A DNA stretch of 64,000 bases from Epilithonimonas hispanica (GCF_003385395.1 NZ_QNUG01000012.1:1-64000); one strand, 5' to 3'; numbered from the stretch's first letter, positions 17,634 through 27,334 are shown. Made by a program: numbers and translations. The notes: a model not told the origin generated them from the sequence alone.

Positions 17634-18632
17634 CTATATCAAAACAGCATTCGGGTTTTCAAATTCTTCATTCTTTTCGAAATGAGAAAGACTCGTTAGA
17701 GTAGAAGTAGCAATCTGTTCAAGCGCTTCCTGAGTGAAAAAAGCCTGATGCGCTGTTACCAAAACATTTGGGAAACTCATCAGTCTTTGGATGGTGTCAT
17801 CTTCGATAATCGTATGAGAAAGGTCTCGGAAAAATAATTTTTCTTCCTGCTCATAAACATCAATCCCGAGGTAACCGATATGTTTGGATTTCAGTCCGTG
17901 GATTACGGCTTTTGTATCAATCAATCCGCCTCGGCTTGTGTTGATAATCATTACATTTTGCTTCATTTTTTGGATAGACTCTTCATTAATCAAATGATGT
18001 GTAGATTCCATCAGCGGACAATGAAGTGAAACAATATCGGATTCTGAAAATAATTGTTCCTGAGAAACATATTCGATTCCAAGTTGTTTAAGTTCTTGAT
18101 TCTCTGTAATATCAAAAGCTAAAACTTTGGCTCCAAAACCTTTCGCAATCTTCGCAAATGCAGCGCCAATATTTCCGGTTCCAATTACTCCGATGGTTTT
18201 CTGATAAAGATTAAAACCCATCAATCCATTCAAAGCAAAATTCTGTTCACGAACTCGGTTATAAGCTTTGTGTGTTTTTCGGTTAAGCGTGAGAATCATT
18301 GCCATTGCGTGTTCTGCAACTGCTTCTGGAGAATAAGCTGGAACTCTGGAAACTCTTATTCCAAGACGTTTTGCGGCTTCCAAATCCACATTGTTGAAAC
18401 CTGCACAACGCAACGCAAGATATTTTACGCCTTTGCTTGCGAGTGATTCCAGAACTTCTGCATTCAGTTTGTCGTTCACGAAGGCGCAAACAGCGTCAGA
18501 ATGGTCTATGAGATTGAGAACGTGTGGGCCAAGATGCGTTTCAAAATAATCCAATTCAAAATTGAATTGTTGATTCGCTTTGTCAAAAAATTCCTTGTCA
18601 TAAGGCTTGGAGGAGAAAAATGTAATTTTCAT
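17634..18632 (-). CDS. D-2-hydroxyacid dehydrogenase (D-lactate dehydrogenase type)
   Basis: The 332-residue NAD-dependent enzyme reduces 2-keto acids, most likely pyruvate, to D-hydroxyacids. The NAD-binding motif GVIGTGNIGAAFAKIA lies at about residues 148-163. The active-site Arg is in LRCAGFNNVDL (about 74-84), the Glu in the region after NTSRGGLID (about 231-239), and the His in TAHQAFFTQEAL (about 293-304). Overall it resembles fermentative LdhA. It has its own terminator. Confidence 0.9.
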   Translation of the reverse strand: MKITFFSSKPYDKEFFDKANQQFNFELDYFETHLGPHVLNLIDHSDAVCAFVNDKLNAEVLESLASKGVKYLALRCAGFNNVDLEAAKRLGIRVSRVPAYSPEAVAEHAMAMILTLNRKTHKAYNRVREQNFALNGLMGFNLYQKTIGVIGTGNIGAAFAKIAKGFGAKVLAFDITENQELKQLGIEYVSQEQLFSESDIVSLHCPLMESTHHLINEESIQKMKQNVMIINTSRGGLIDTKAVIHGLKSKHIGYLGIDVYEQEEKLFFRDLSHTIIEDDTIQRLMSFPNVLVTAHQAFFTQEALEQIATSTLTSLSHFEKNEEFENPNAVLI

Positions 18633-18709
18633 ATATGGAAATCTATTTTTTTATACTCTAAAGTTACAAAATTTGATTTCAAATAGGACATTTTACTCAT
18701 TGATATTCA

Positions 18710-19051
18710 TCATTCATTCCGATTTTCTCGGGCTAATTTTTTATCGACCCAAATCGTTGCAAACGGAAAAAATGCCGCACACAACGCAAAAATTGAATCC
18801 TCATCGTCCCAATTAAAAATCTTTTTCACCGGAAGCAAAAGTAAAAGATAAAGCGTGAAAAATAACCCGTGAATGCTTCCCATCGTACTGATATAAATAA
18901 TGGCGAAAAGACCTTTGGGCTCAACACGAATCCAAACCATTGCTGTGAAAAGTAAAAACCAAGAAACGGCTTCTGCAAGGCAAACTTGTTTAAACCATTT
19001 AATGATTTTTTCTTCAGGATATTTTGAGGAATATTTTTCTATGATGTTCAT
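18710..19051 (-). CDS. DUF3817 membrane protein
   Basis: A 113-residue integral membrane protein with three predicted helices: about residues 22-42 (CLAEAVSWFLLFTAMVWI), 49-72 (GLFAIIYISTMGSIHGLFFTLYLLL) and 86-103. The layout and IHG motif fit DUF3817. Function is unknown. It sits between the hydroxyacid dehydrogenase and nadD, all leftward. Confidence 0.75.
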   Translation of the reverse strand: MNIIEKYSSKYPEEKIIKWFKQVCLAEAVSWFLLFTAMVWIRVEPKGLFAIIYISTMGSIHGLFFTLYLLLLLPVKKIFNWDDEDSIFALCAAFFPFATIWVDKKLARENRNE

Positions 19052-19108
19052 TATTGCAAAGATAGAGGATTATAGAACAAAGAAAAAAAGACTTATTACG
19101 ATATTTGT

Positions 19109-19705
19109 TTATTTATAAAAAGATGAACCATCCAAATATTCAAAAACCTCTGGCGGTAGCATTGGTCTTGTGTTTTTTCCTTCCTTAATCATATTTCGGA
19201 TTTCTGTTGCAGAAAGTTCTATGATTGGCGCATTAATTTGATGAATATTCTCGTGATTTTTCAATTCTGTCACATTGAGCGGAGTCGAAATGTCTTCACC
19301 TAAAATTCTAGGATAAACAATAATCTGATGATTTTTCAGAAGTAATTCGTAGTTTTTCCATTTGTGAAGACTTTTCAAATTGTCTTCGCCCATTATTAAT
19401 GAAAAAGAATAGTCCGGATGTTTTTCCTGAAGATAAGTCAATGTGTCAATCGTGTAACTTGGTGTTGGCAAAGAAAACTCAACATTGGAGGCGCGCATTT
19501 TTGGATAATTTTTTATCGCCAATTGTACCATATCCAAACGATTGTGGTCTTTCAGGAGAGATTTTTTGTCTTTGAAAGGATTCTGAGGACTCACGACAAA
19601 CCATAATTCCTGCATATCAGAATGTTCCAAAATATAATTAGCCAAAATCAAATGACCGATATGAATAGGATTGAATGAACCGAAAAATAATCCGATTTTT
19701 TTCAT
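19109..19705 (-). CDS. nadD: Nicotinate-nucleotide adenylyltransferase
   Basis: The 198-residue enzyme adenylates nicotinate mononucleotide in NAD synthesis. It has the nucleotidyltransferase motif GSFNPIHIGHL (residues 9-19, HxGH) and the C-terminal SATEIRNMI (ISSTxIR-type). Length is normal for NadD. It starts 9 bases after recJ ends, so both are likely co-transcribed. Confidence 0.95.
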   Translation of the reverse strand: MKKIGLFFGSFNPIHIGHLILANYILEHSDMQELWFVVSPQNPFKDKKSLLKDHNRLDMVQLAIKNYPKMRASNVEFSLPTPSYTIDTLTYLQEKHPDYSFSLIMGEDNLKSLHKWKNYELLLKNHQIIVYPRILGEDISTPLNVTELKNHENIHQINAPIIELSATEIRNMIKEGKNTRPMLPPEVFEYLDGSSFYK

Positions 19706-19714
19706 AACAGTTTA

Positions 19715-21427
19715 TTAATCGTGAAATCTCACATCTCTAATATTCAGAAAATGAGAAACATTGCCTTTCCAATGATTTTCCTCTATTGTAAATGCCAGAT
19801 CAAAAGTTTTAGTTTTAAAATCTTCTGTAAACTGACCAAAACGGAAACCTACACATTCGACATTTCGTCCTGTATTCGGTTGAGAAATATTGAATTTGAG
19901 GTGAGAACTTTCTTTTCCCATCAATCTAACATAGCCGTTTACTTTCACATTCTTTAGAACCAAAATAGGTTTCATATTCTGAGGTCCAAAAGGCGCTAAT
20001 TTTCTATGAAAATTGATAAACTCTCTGTTCAAATCATCTGGTGTTACCACACTATCAACATAAATAGTTGGTTCTTTCTGATGTTCCTGGATATTATTCT
20101 TCACATAATCCTCAAATCGAATTTTGAATTCTTCAAATTTCTCTTTTTCCATAGAAAGTCCTGCAGCAGCCTGATGTCCTCCAAATTTCATAAACAAATC
20201 TGAACAATGTTCCAAAGCTTTATGGATATCAAAATCGGATACAGATCTTGCAGAAGCTACCAACTCGCCGTTGTTTCCTTCTGTGAAAACAAGAGTTGGT
20301 TTAAAATAATTTTCAATTAATCTCGAGGCAACAATTCCGATTACACCTTTGTTCCAACTTGGGTCGTAAACAATTGTAGAGTAGCACTCTGTTTTCTGAA
20401 GTTCAAGAGCTTGACTCATTGCAGATTGAGTAATGTTGATATCCATTTCCCTGCGTTCATCATTTAGATTGATAATTTCATCTACGATTTGCTGAGCTTG
20501 TTTCAGGTTATCCGAAATCATTAGTTCAACCGCCGCTTTTGCGTGGGAAATTCTCCCTGCAGCATTGATTTTCGGAGCGATATCAAAAACGATATTCGAG
20601 ATTTCAAAATGAGCTAATTTCTCTTCAGGAATTAAAAGCCTTAATCCAAATTTTCGAGTTTTTCTAAGGAATTTTAATCCTTGTTTTGCAAGAACTCGGT
20701 TTTCTCCTGTCATTGCAACAATGTCAGAAGCAATACTGATTGCCAAAAGGTCAGTCAATTCAAACAACTCACTTTCCGGGATTTTATAAATGGTATTAAG
20801 TCCTTGGCAAAGTTTAAAACCAACGCCACAACCACTTAATTCTTTATAAGGATATCGGCAGTCTTTTCTTTTCGGGTCCAGAACTGCAACTGCTTTTGGA
20901 AGTTCGTCTCCGGGTAAATGGTGGTCACAAATAATAAAATCTACACCCACAGAATTGGCAAGGTCAATTTTATCAATCGATTTGATTCCACAATCGAGCG
21001 CAATAATTAATGAAAATCCATTGTCTTTGGCGAAATAGATTCCTTCGTCTGAGATTCCATAACCTTCAACATTTCTGTCAGGAATGTAAAAATCAAGATA
21101 TTTTTTATCAACAATTTTGCTCAGATACAAATACATCAAGGCAACAGCTGTTGTTCCGTCAACATCATAATCTCCGTAAACTAAGATTTTTTCTCCGTTT
21201 TCAATTGCTGTTGCAATGCGTTCTACCGCTTTTTGCATATCAGCCATCAGGAAAGGATTGTGAATGTCGGCGCCGTTTGGCTTGAAGAATTCGCGTGCTT
21301 TTTGATAATTGTCAATTTCACGCATCACTAGGATTTTGGATTCTAAAGTTCCAAATCCTATCGAAGAAATCAGTCCGTCAACAATCTCTTCATCAGGCTC
21401 GGTTTTATAAATCCATTTTTGACTCAT
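19715..21427 (-). CDS. recJ: Single-stranded-DNA-specific exonuclease RecJ
   Basis: The 570-residue 5'-3' ssDNA exonuclease functions in recombination and mismatch repair. The DHH phosphoesterase motifs are present: VYGDYDVDGTTA (about residues 83-94), ALDCGI, and ICDHHLPG (about 167-174). The DHHA1 motif FGGHQAAAGLSM lies near residue 418, followed by the C-terminal OB fold. All metal-binding residues look intact. It precedes nadD on the same strand. Confidence 0.96.
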   Translation of the reverse strand: MSQKWIYKTEPDEEIVDGLISSIGFGTLESKILVMREIDNYQKAREFFKPNGADIHNPFLMADMQKAVERIATAIENGEKILVYGDYDVDGTTAVALMYLYLSKIVDKKYLDFYIPDRNVEGYGISDEGIYFAKDNGFSLIIALDCGIKSIDKIDLANSVGVDFIICDHHLPGDELPKAVAVLDPKRKDCRYPYKELSGCGVGFKLCQGLNTIYKIPESELFELTDLLAISIASDIVAMTGENRVLAKQGLKFLRKTRKFGLRLLIPEEKLAHFEISNIVFDIAPKINAAGRISHAKAAVELMISDNLKQAQQIVDEIINLNDERREMDINITQSAMSQALELQKTECYSTIVYDPSWNKGVIGIVASRLIENYFKPTLVFTEGNNGELVASARSVSDFDIHKALEHCSDLFMKFGGHQAAAGLSMEKEKFEEFKIRFEDYVKNNIQEHQKEPTIYVDSVVTPDDLNREFINFHRKLAPFGPQNMKPILVLKNVKVNGYVRLMGKESSHLKFNISQPNTGRNVECVGFRFGQFTEDFKTKTFDLAFTIEENHWKGNVSHFLNIRDVRFHD

Positions 21428-21504
21428 AGTTACAAAAGTAATGAAAAAAAATGGCTTGGGAAATTAAAACGGTTGCCGAATATGAAGCTTTAAAACTTAT
21501 TTTT

Positions 21505-21615
21505 TACCACATAGGCACATAGTTTTCAAAAAAATTAAGAAAAAATAGTCGGAAAATCTATTTATCCTTTTTTTACAATATCCAAAATCCCAATTTTCTA
21601 TGTGTCTATGTGGTT
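21505..21615. repeat. Inverted-terminus intergenic repeat (ACATAG subtype)
   Basis: A left end TACCACATAGGCACATAG (21505-21522) is matched by CTATGTGTCTATGTGGTT (21598-21615) in inverted orientation with two differences. Each end is itself an 8-base tandem of CTATGTG. The 111-base unit lies between recJ and the T9SS cargo gene and is a sequence variant of the ACCACAAAAG elements elsewhere in the window. Confidence 0.75.
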
Positions 21616-21641
21616 TATTTTCGAGTTGTAAAAATCGTTGT

Positions 21642-22544
21642 TTATTCTTTAATGATTTTTTTAGTCTCAATTCCGAAATCAGTTTCTATGGAAATCAGAT
21701 AATTTCCTTTTGGAAGATTTGAAACATTGATTCTTGAAAACTCATTATTTTCTGTTTTTACTAATGAACCGGAAACGTTATATAATTTGACTGACTTGAT
21801 TTTTTCATCAGATTTAATATTAATAAAATCAGAAGTCGGATTTGGGAAAATATTGACTTGAGTTTTATTAATATCAGAAACTGAAAGCTGGTCCATATCT
21901 TTAATAATGATATTGTCAACGATAAAACCACTGCCATCATTATCAAATTCAAAATTCAAATCATTGGCTCTTACAACTTTGGAGCTAAGAGGTGATGTAT
22001 GAACCAATTGATTATCCAAATAATATTTTATATTTTTTTCAGTAACATGATCAATTTCAATTTTTAGATTATACCATTTTCCTGGAATCCACTTTCCGAG
22101 AGCTTGAAAATTAAGATTATTATCAGCATAAAAATTTCCACTGATTAAAAAATTAAATCCTCCAGCCCAAGAGTTCTCACCATTTCTATGGTCATATAAT
22201 GAAAGCATGTAATATTCTGAACTATCCAGTTTTTCCAATTTAACATCTGCAGAAACAGAAAGCCTGTTGTATTCTGGTATTTTTTTGAAAAGGTAAGTCA
22301 TTTTGTTTTCTAAATAAGCATTGGTGCTTGTGACCTCCACAGCATTGGTACCGTCTGATGCTTTTCCAGTAACGACTTGGAAGCTACTGTTTGGAACATT
22401 CTCTGTTTGGACAGTCCATTCTTTCTGACCAATAACGCTCCCAAGATTATAACCTTCGGAAGTCTCAAAAGAAATTTTTTGTTGACTAAAACTCGAAACC
22501 GAAAATAAAGCAGTTGCTAAAAAAGAGAATAAAGTTTTCTTCAT
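21642..22544 (-). CDS. Secreted protein with T9SS type A sorting domain
   Basis: The 300-residue protein has a signal peptide (1-20, ending SSFSQQ), then a jelly-roll, LamG/concanavalin-like beta-sandwich (about 22-215; features WAGGFNFLISG, GKWYNLKIEIDH and YYLDNQLVH). The type A C-terminal sorting domain (about 220-300) shows VNIFPNPTSDFINI, VKLYNVSGSLV and LPKGNYLISI. The CTD routes it through the type IX secretion system to the cell surface or medium. It has no catalytic motif I can see; carbohydrate or matrix binding is a guess. Confidence 0.87.
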   Translation of the reverse strand: MKKTLFSFLATALFSVSSFSQQKISFETSEGYNLGSVIGQKEWTVQTENVPNSSFQVVTGKASDGTNAVEVTSTNAYLENKMTYLFKKIPEYNRLSVSADVKLEKLDSSEYYMLSLYDHRNGENSWAGGFNFLISGNFYADNNLNFQALGKWIPGKWYNLKIEIDHVTEKNIKYYLDNQLVHTSPLSSKVVRANDLNFEFDNDGSGFIVDNIIIKDMDQLSVSDINKTQVNIFPNPTSDFINIKSDEKIKSVKLYNVSGSLVKTENNEFSRINVSNLPKGNYLISIETDFGIETKKIIKE

Positions 22545-22602
22545 AGATTAAATTAAAAGGGAAGCGAATTTAGAAAAATATTCTTATTAATTGTCTTAAA
22601 AT

Positions 22603-22634
22603 CAATAAAAAACCTTCCGAAAATTCGAAAGGTT
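22603..22634 (-). terminator. Terminator after catalase
   Basis: AACCTTCCGAA (22611-22621) and TTCGAAAGGTT (22624-22634) form a stem with one mismatch; on the minus strand it is followed by TTTTATTGAT. Confidence 0.6.
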
Positions 22635-22676
22635 ATATAAGAAAGTCTATATTCTATTTGTCTCTTATCTTTTAGT

Positions 22677-24167
22677 CTACTTAGAATGATTCATTGCATT
22701 CGCATCGATATTAACTCCAAGACCTTGCGCAACTCTCATTCCTAGTTCAATATTAGCTCGGAAGAAATGACAAAGCTGACGATTGATAATTTCGTCTCGT
22801 TTTGGTCCATCGATTCCGCTCATATGTCCAACAATGTTATTAACTAAGGCTGTTCTGTCTTCTTGATTCAGAGCTTTTGTGTAGAATAATCCGGGTTGTG
22901 TATAGTGGTCATCATCATTCTGATTTCTGTCGTAATGTGCAACGTGAGAGTTGTCCAAATCATACTCCAAATTCTTGTAAGATGATTCTGGTTCTACATC
23001 ACTGAAACTGTTTGGATAATAGTTTGGTTTGTCTCCATAATCCGAATCATCTGCCATTGCGCCACCTCTTTGGAAATTATTGACAGCAAACGGACATTTG
23101 TTAACCTCTAACTGATGAGAATTAACACCTAGTCTGTATCTGTGAGCATCTGCGTAAGAGAAAAGTCTTCCTTGCAACATTTTGTCAGGAGAAAAACTGA
23201 TTCCGTCAATCAAATGACTCGGTGCAAAAGCAGCCTGTTCTACATGAACAAAGTAATTTCTAGGAACTTCATTCAGTTCCATAACGCCCACTTCTTGCAA
23301 AGGAAACTCATCTTGGAACCAAACTTTCGTTACATCAAACGGATTCCAACGCCATTCTTTGGCTTGTTGTTCTGTCATTGTTTGGATATAAAGCGTCCAT
23401 TTTGGAAAATCACCTTTTTCAATAGAATTAACTAAATCTTCCTGTGAGAAATCAGGGTTTTCGCCTTTCATTTTTGTAGCTTCATCATCAGAAAAATTCT
23501 TGATGCCTTGCTGTGTTTTGAAATGGAATTTTACCCAAGTTCTCTCATTTTTGTCATTAATCATAGAAAAAGTATGAGAACCAAATCCGTGCATATGTCT
23601 ATATCCATAAGGCGTTCCTCTGTCAGACATTAAAATTAAAACCTGATGAAGAGATTCCGGATTCAGAGACCAGAAGTCCCAAACCATTGTTTTGCTTTTC
23701 AGGTTAGTTTTTGGAACACGTTTTTGAGTATGGATAAAATCAGGAAATTTTTTTGCATCCTTAATAAAGAAAACTGGCGTGTTGTTTCCAACCAAATCCC
23801 AGTTTCCGTCTTCTGTGTAGAATTTCAAAGCAAAACCTCTCGGGTCTCTTTCTGTATCGGCACTTCCCATTTCTCCGCCAACTGTAGAAAATCTCGCAAA
23901 CATTTTACAAGCATTCCCAACTTTGGAAAACAATTTTGCTCTTGTGTATTGACTAATGTCGTGTGTAACCGTAAAAGTACCATAAGCTCCAGAACCTTTT
24001 GCGTGAACAATTCTTTCAGGAATTCTTTCTCTTACAAAGTGCGCAAGATTCTCCTGAAGGACAAAATCCTGTAACAAAACCGGACCTCTGGGTCCAACAG
24101 TTTGTGAGTCTTGATGCTCGTAATAGGGTGAGCCAACGGAATTTGTGAGTTTTTTCATGTTTTCCAT
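22677..24167 (-). CDS. katA: Heme catalase
   Basis: The 496-residue small-subunit (clade 3 type) monofunctional catalase removes hydrogen peroxide. The distal His is in RIVHAKGSGAYGTF (about residues 51-64), the Asn in VGNNTPVFFIKD (about 124-135) and the proximal heme-ligating Tyr in RLFSYADAHRYRLG (about 335-348). The length excludes the large-subunit class. It is divergent from an OxyR-like regulator, 114 bases apart, so peroxide induction through OxyR is likely. Confidence 0.96.
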   Translation of the reverse strand: MENMKKLTNSVGSPYYEHQDSQTVGPRGPVLLQDFVLQENLAHFVRERIPERIVHAKGSGAYGTFTVTHDISQYTRAKLFSKVGNACKMFARFSTVGGEMGSADTERDPRGFALKFYTEDGNWDLVGNNTPVFFIKDAKKFPDFIHTQKRVPKTNLKSKTMVWDFWSLNPESLHQVLILMSDRGTPYGYRHMHGFGSHTFSMINDKNERTWVKFHFKTQQGIKNFSDDEATKMKGENPDFSQEDLVNSIEKGDFPKWTLYIQTMTEQQAKEWRWNPFDVTKVWFQDEFPLQEVGVMELNEVPRNYFVHVEQAAFAPSHLIDGISFSPDKMLQGRLFSYADAHRYRLGVNSHQLEVNKCPFAVNNFQRGGAMADDSDYGDKPNYYPNSFSDVEPESSYKNLEYDLDNSHVAHYDRNQNDDDHYTQPGLFYTKALNQEDRTALVNNIVGHMSGIDGPKRDEIINRQLCHFFRANIELGMRVAQGLGVNIDANAMNHSK

Positions 24168-24248
24168 ATTTTCAGATTTTATGATTTAATTCATTTGTTG
24201 AGAGACAAAATTCGGTAAAAAAAATTATTCATGAAACAAATTAATAAT

Positions 24249-24256
24249 TATATTTG
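24249..24256 (+). promoter_or_regulatory. -7 element of oxyR in the katA/oxyR divergent region
   Basis: TATATTTG fits the TAnnTTTG consensus 25 bases before the GTG start. No TTG box lies at the usual distance. OxyR is expected to bind in this 114-base region. Confidence 0.45.
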
Positions 24257-24281
24257 TAATAGATAAAATTAATTACAAGTC

Positions 24282-25235
24282 GTGAATATCCAACAACTAG
24301 AATATCTAATTGCAGTAGATAAATATAAGCATTTTGGTAAAGCTGCACAAGCCTGTTTTATTACTCAACCTACACTTAGTGCGATGATTCAGAAATTTGA
24401 AGACGAACTTGATGTGAAGGTTTTTGATAGAACTACACACCCCATCAGGACTACGGATGCAGGAGCAGAAGTTATAAAGGAAGCTCAAAAAGTCATAGAT
24501 TCTGTAAATGAGCTGAAGAACAAAGCTAATTTTCTAAACAACATTCTTGCAGGTAAATTGAACCTCGGAATTATTCCCACAGTTTCAAGTTATATTCTTC
24601 CAAACGAGATTTTCAAATTCCTTCAGAATAATCCTCAGATTGAATTGAATATCAAAGAAATGACGACGGAAAGTATCATCAAGTCTTTGAAATCCGGTGA
24701 ATTGGACGCGGGAATTATTTCAACACCTTATTCTGCAGCGGACGAGTTTTATCAGGATTTCCTTTTCAATGAGGAATTGATGTTGTATTCTGCTAATCAA
24801 GAAGCTGGTGTAAAGAAAGATTGTTTCGTTGTTCCAGAAGATATTGATGTAGACAAAGTTTGGCTTTTGGAAGAAGGAAACTGTCTTAGAACTCAGTTCG
24901 AAAATATTTGTCATTTGAAAGAGAATTCTTTGAAACCTAATAACTTAGAGTTCTTAGCTTCTAATATCAATACATTGATTCAAATGGTTGATAAAGTGGG
25001 AGGTATTACTATTCTTCCAGAAATGGGAGTTGAACAATTGTCTTCTGAACAGAAACAAAAAGTTTCCAGATTTATCAAGCCGTTTCCTTTCAGAGAGATT
25101 AGTTTAATTTATTATAAACCAACTTATAAGCAAAAAATTATTGATGAATTGATTTCTGAAATCAGAACGTCAATGGAACAAAGGCTTAATTATTACAAAG
25201 ATTCTGAAAATTACACCAGCATCAAACCTGAATAA
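24282..25235 (+). CDS. oxyR: OxyR-like LysR-family peroxide sensor
   Basis: The 317-residue LysR regulator starts at GTG. Its winged helix-turn-helix spans residues 1-60 (QLEYLIAVDKYKHFGKAAQACFITQPTLS). The effector domain contains LLEEGNC201LRTQFENIC210H, which matches the E. coli OxyR C199/C208 redox pair with the same nine-residue spacing. It should therefore form the activating disulfide with peroxide. It is divergent from katA, the classic target. Confidence 0.92.
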   Translation: MNIQQLEYLIAVDKYKHFGKAAQACFITQPTLSAMIQKFEDELDVKVFDRTTHPIRTTDAGAEVIKEAQKVIDSVNELKNKANFLNNILAGKLNLGIIPTVSSYILPNEIFKFLQNNPQIELNIKEMTTESIIKSLKSGELDAGIISTPYSAADEFYQDFLFNEELMLYSANQEAGVKKDCFVVPEDIDVDKVWLLEEGNCLRTQFENICHLKENSLKPNNLEFLASNINTLIQMVDKVGGITILPEMGVEQLSSEQKQKVSRFIKPFPFREISLIYYKPTYKQKIIDELISEIRTSMEQRLNYYKDSENYTSIKPE

Positions 25236-25263
25236 ATTCATACTGGGTTAATATGAATTGATT

Positions 25264-25293
25264 TTGATGTTTGAAATTTAGTTTGTAAATTTG
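25264..25293 (+). promoter_or_regulatory. Consensus promoter of metK
   Basis: TTG at 25264-25266, exactly 19 bases, then TAAATTTG at 25286-25293 is a perfect match to the Bacteroidota TTG-N19-TAnnTTTG promoter. Transcription would begin near 25300, leaving a leader of about 140 bases that contains the riboswitch candidate. Confidence 0.75.
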
Positions 25294-25313
25294 CACTCGA
25301 TTTTTAAATAAAC

Positions 25314-25364
25314 GGAGGAGAACTTTGAACTGATTGCAACCTCAATAAAAAATGCTAAAACAGA
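25314..25364 (+). promoter_or_regulatory. Probable SAM-II-like riboswitch in the metK leader
   Basis: The leader has GGAGG (25314-25318) whose GAGG pairs with CCTC (25340-25343), enclosing a 21-base loop that ends in GATTGCAA. This is followed by AATAAAAAATGCTAAAACAG. The order stem, TTTnAnC-n-ATTGCAA loop, stem, A-rich linker and GCTAAAA tail matches what I recall of the SAM-II aptamer. CTG (25330-25332) can pair with CAG (25361-25363) as the pseudoknot. The position in front of SAM synthetase fits feedback control by SAM. The gap to the start codon (about 75 bases) is longer than usual for SAM-II. Confidence 0.58.
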
Positions 25365-25440
25365 TTTTTCTCTTTTAGTTCCTTTTTTTTACAATCATCA
25401 CTTTTTGACTTCAAAATATAAAATACAAAAGGAATAATTT

Positions 25441-26721
25441 ATGTCTTATTTATTTACGTCCGAATCAGTTTCTGAAGGGCATCCGGATAAAATTGCAGAT
25501 CAGATTTCTGATGCGCTTATTGATCATTTTTTAGCATACGATAAAAACTCAAAAGTAGCTTGTGAAACGCTTGTGACGACTGGCCAGGTTGTTTTGGCTG
25601 GAGAAGTGAAGTCTGATGCTTACCTTGATGTACAGCATATCACGAGAGATGTGATCAATAAAATTGGTTACACGAAAAGTGAATATATGTTCAATGGTGA
25701 TTCTTGTGGTGTAATTTCCGCAATCCACGAACAATCTCCGGATATCAATCAGGGTGTTGACAGAACTTTGGACGAAACCGACTTCGAAGCCAGAGCAAAC
25801 GCTCAAGGAGCTGGAGATCAGGGGATGATGTTCGGTTATGCTACCAACGAAACTGAAAATTACATGCCTTTGGCTCTAGATCTTGCTCATCAGATTTTGA
25901 AAGAATTAGCTGATTTGAGAAGAGAAGGAGATGCCATTCCTTACCTTCGTCCAGATGCAAAATCTCAGGTAACAATAGAATATTCTGACGATCACAAACC
26001 TGTAAGAATTGATAGTATTGTAGTTTCTACACAGCACGATGATTTCGGAAGTGAAGATGCAATGTTGGCTAAAATCAAAAAAGATATTATCGAAATTTTA
26101 ATTCCTAAAGTTAAGGCTAAACAAAAGCCGGAAATCCAGGAATTGTTCAATGGCGATATCAAATATCATATCAACCCAACTGGCAAATTTGTAATCGGTG
26201 GACCTCACGGAGATACAGGTTTGACAGGAAGAAAGATTATCGTGGATACTTACGGTGGAAAAGGTGCTCACGGAGGTGGTGCTTTCTCTGGAAAAGATCC
26301 AAGTAAAGTGGATAGAAGTGCAGCTTACGCAACAAGACATATTGCTAAAAACTTAGTTGCAGCAGGCGTTGCAGATGAGGTTTTGGTACAGGTTTCTTAT
26401 GCGATTGGTGTTGCAGAACCTTGTGGCCTTTATATTAATACTTATGGCACTTCGAAAGTTGGAATCAACGATGGAGAATTGGCTAGAAAAGTTCAGCAAT
26501 TGTTTGATCTTAGACCTTATGCCGTTGAGAAAAACCTTAAGTTGAGAAATCCGATTTATATTGAAACTGCAGCTTACGGACATATGGGGAAAGATTATTA
26601 TGTAGCTGATAAAACCTTCAATAAAGGTCAGAAAAACGAATTAACTTTGAAAGATCTGGAGTTCTTCACTTGGGAGAAACTAGATCGAGTAGATGATATC
26701 AAGAAGGAATTCGGTTTATAA
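25441..26721 (+). CDS. metK: S-adenosylmethionine synthetase
   Basis: The 426-residue enzyme makes SAM from methionine and ATP. Motifs in order: [17 protein letters not shown] (residues 5-21, catalytic His and Mg-binding Asp), [12 protein letters not shown] (about 121-132), [16 protein letters not shown] (about 250-265) and the P-loop-like [16 protein letters not shown] (about 278-293). The product supplies methylation and the SpeD operon 17 kb upstream. Translation or transcription is probably controlled by the upstream SAM-binding leader. Confidence 0.97.
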   Translation: MSYLFTSESVSEGHPDKIADQISDALIDHFLAYDKNSKVACETLVTTGQVVLAGEVKSDAYLDVQHITRDVINKIGYTKSEYMFNGDSCGVISAIHEQSPDINQGVDRTLDETDFEARANAQGAGDQGMMFGYATNETENYMPLALDLAHQILKELADLRREGDAIPYLRPDAKSQVTIEYSDDHKPVRIDSIVVSTQHDDFGSEDAMLAKIKKDIIEILIPKVKAKQKPEIQELFNGDIKYHINPTGKFVIGGPHGDTGLTGRKIIVDTYGGKGAHGGGAFSGKDPSKVDRSAAYATRHIAKNLVAAGVADEVLVQVSYAIGVAEPCGLYINTYGTSKVGINDGELARKVQQLFDLRPYAVEKNLKLRNPIYIETAAYGHMGKDYYVADKTFNKGQKNELTLKDLEFFTWEKLDRVDDIKKEFGL

Positions 26722-26740
26722 TCTGAATTTATAAAAAATA

Positions 26741-26777
26741 AAAAACTGCTTTGTCTTTGGATGAAGCAGTTTTTTTG
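26741..26777 (+). terminator. Terminator after metK
   Basis: AAAACTGCTT pairs with AAGCAGTTTT around a 14-base loop and ends in a T-run. Confidence 0.85.
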
Positions 26778-26860
26778 TCACGATTCTACACATTCTTTAG
26801 ATTAAATCATATTCCATAAATCTCTTTTGTTATTTTTGTCGTAAATAAGATTAAGAAAAA

Positions 26861-27334
26861 ATGAAGTCAAAAATATATACAATCATTCTTTTGTTGGCTT
26901 TTTGTGGTTTTGCAAAATCACAATTGACAATGCATAAATTCATCAATGTTGGTTATGTTTATCAGAATCAAAGTTTTGGAGAAGTTGGTGGTAAATTACT
27001 TTTTCTAAGTAATGACGATGTTCTTTTCCGTGTTGGAGCATCAGCTTTGATGGGTTCTGCAAATAATGAGTTTGCTATAATGCCAAAAGTGAATGCTGAT
27101 TTTTTGTTAAATTTTCAAAAAAATGTTGATTTCTACCACGCTCATTATTTCATCTTAGGAGCAGAAGCCACTAACAAATATGTTGCGCCAAAGGCTGGTT
27201 TCAGTCTTTTTGGGATTTTGGATTTGACTGGAGGATATGGATTCTCGGTAGATAAAAAAGGAATCAATGGTAAAGAGTTGAAAGGGCTTAATGTCAATTT
27301 CACAATAAATATCCCGTTAGTGATGGTAAAATGA
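26861..27334 (+). CDS. Secreted or outer-membrane protein of unknown function
   Basis: The 157-residue protein has a signal peptide (about 1-20, ending FAKSQ). The mature part alternates hydrophobic residues with glycine in short strands (INVGYVYQNQSFGEVGGKLLFL, FRVGASALMG, NVNFTINIPLVM), which suggests a small beta-barrel or an outer-membrane-associated fold. No family is recognised. A -7 element TATTTTTG (26831-26838) lies 30 bases upstream, and metK's terminator separates it from metK. Confidence 0.65.
   Translation: MKSKIYTIILLLAFCGFAKSQLTMHKFINVGYVYQNQSFGEVGGKLLFLSNDDVLFRVGASALMGSANNEFAIMPKVNADFLLNFQKNVDFYHAHYFILGAEATNKYVAPKAGFSLFGILDLTGGYGFSVDKKGINGKELKGLNVNFTINIPLVMVK

Noticed and set aside
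23646-24074. 142-residue rightward ORF inside katA
   Set aside because: Antisense to the catalase coding sequence, no motif.
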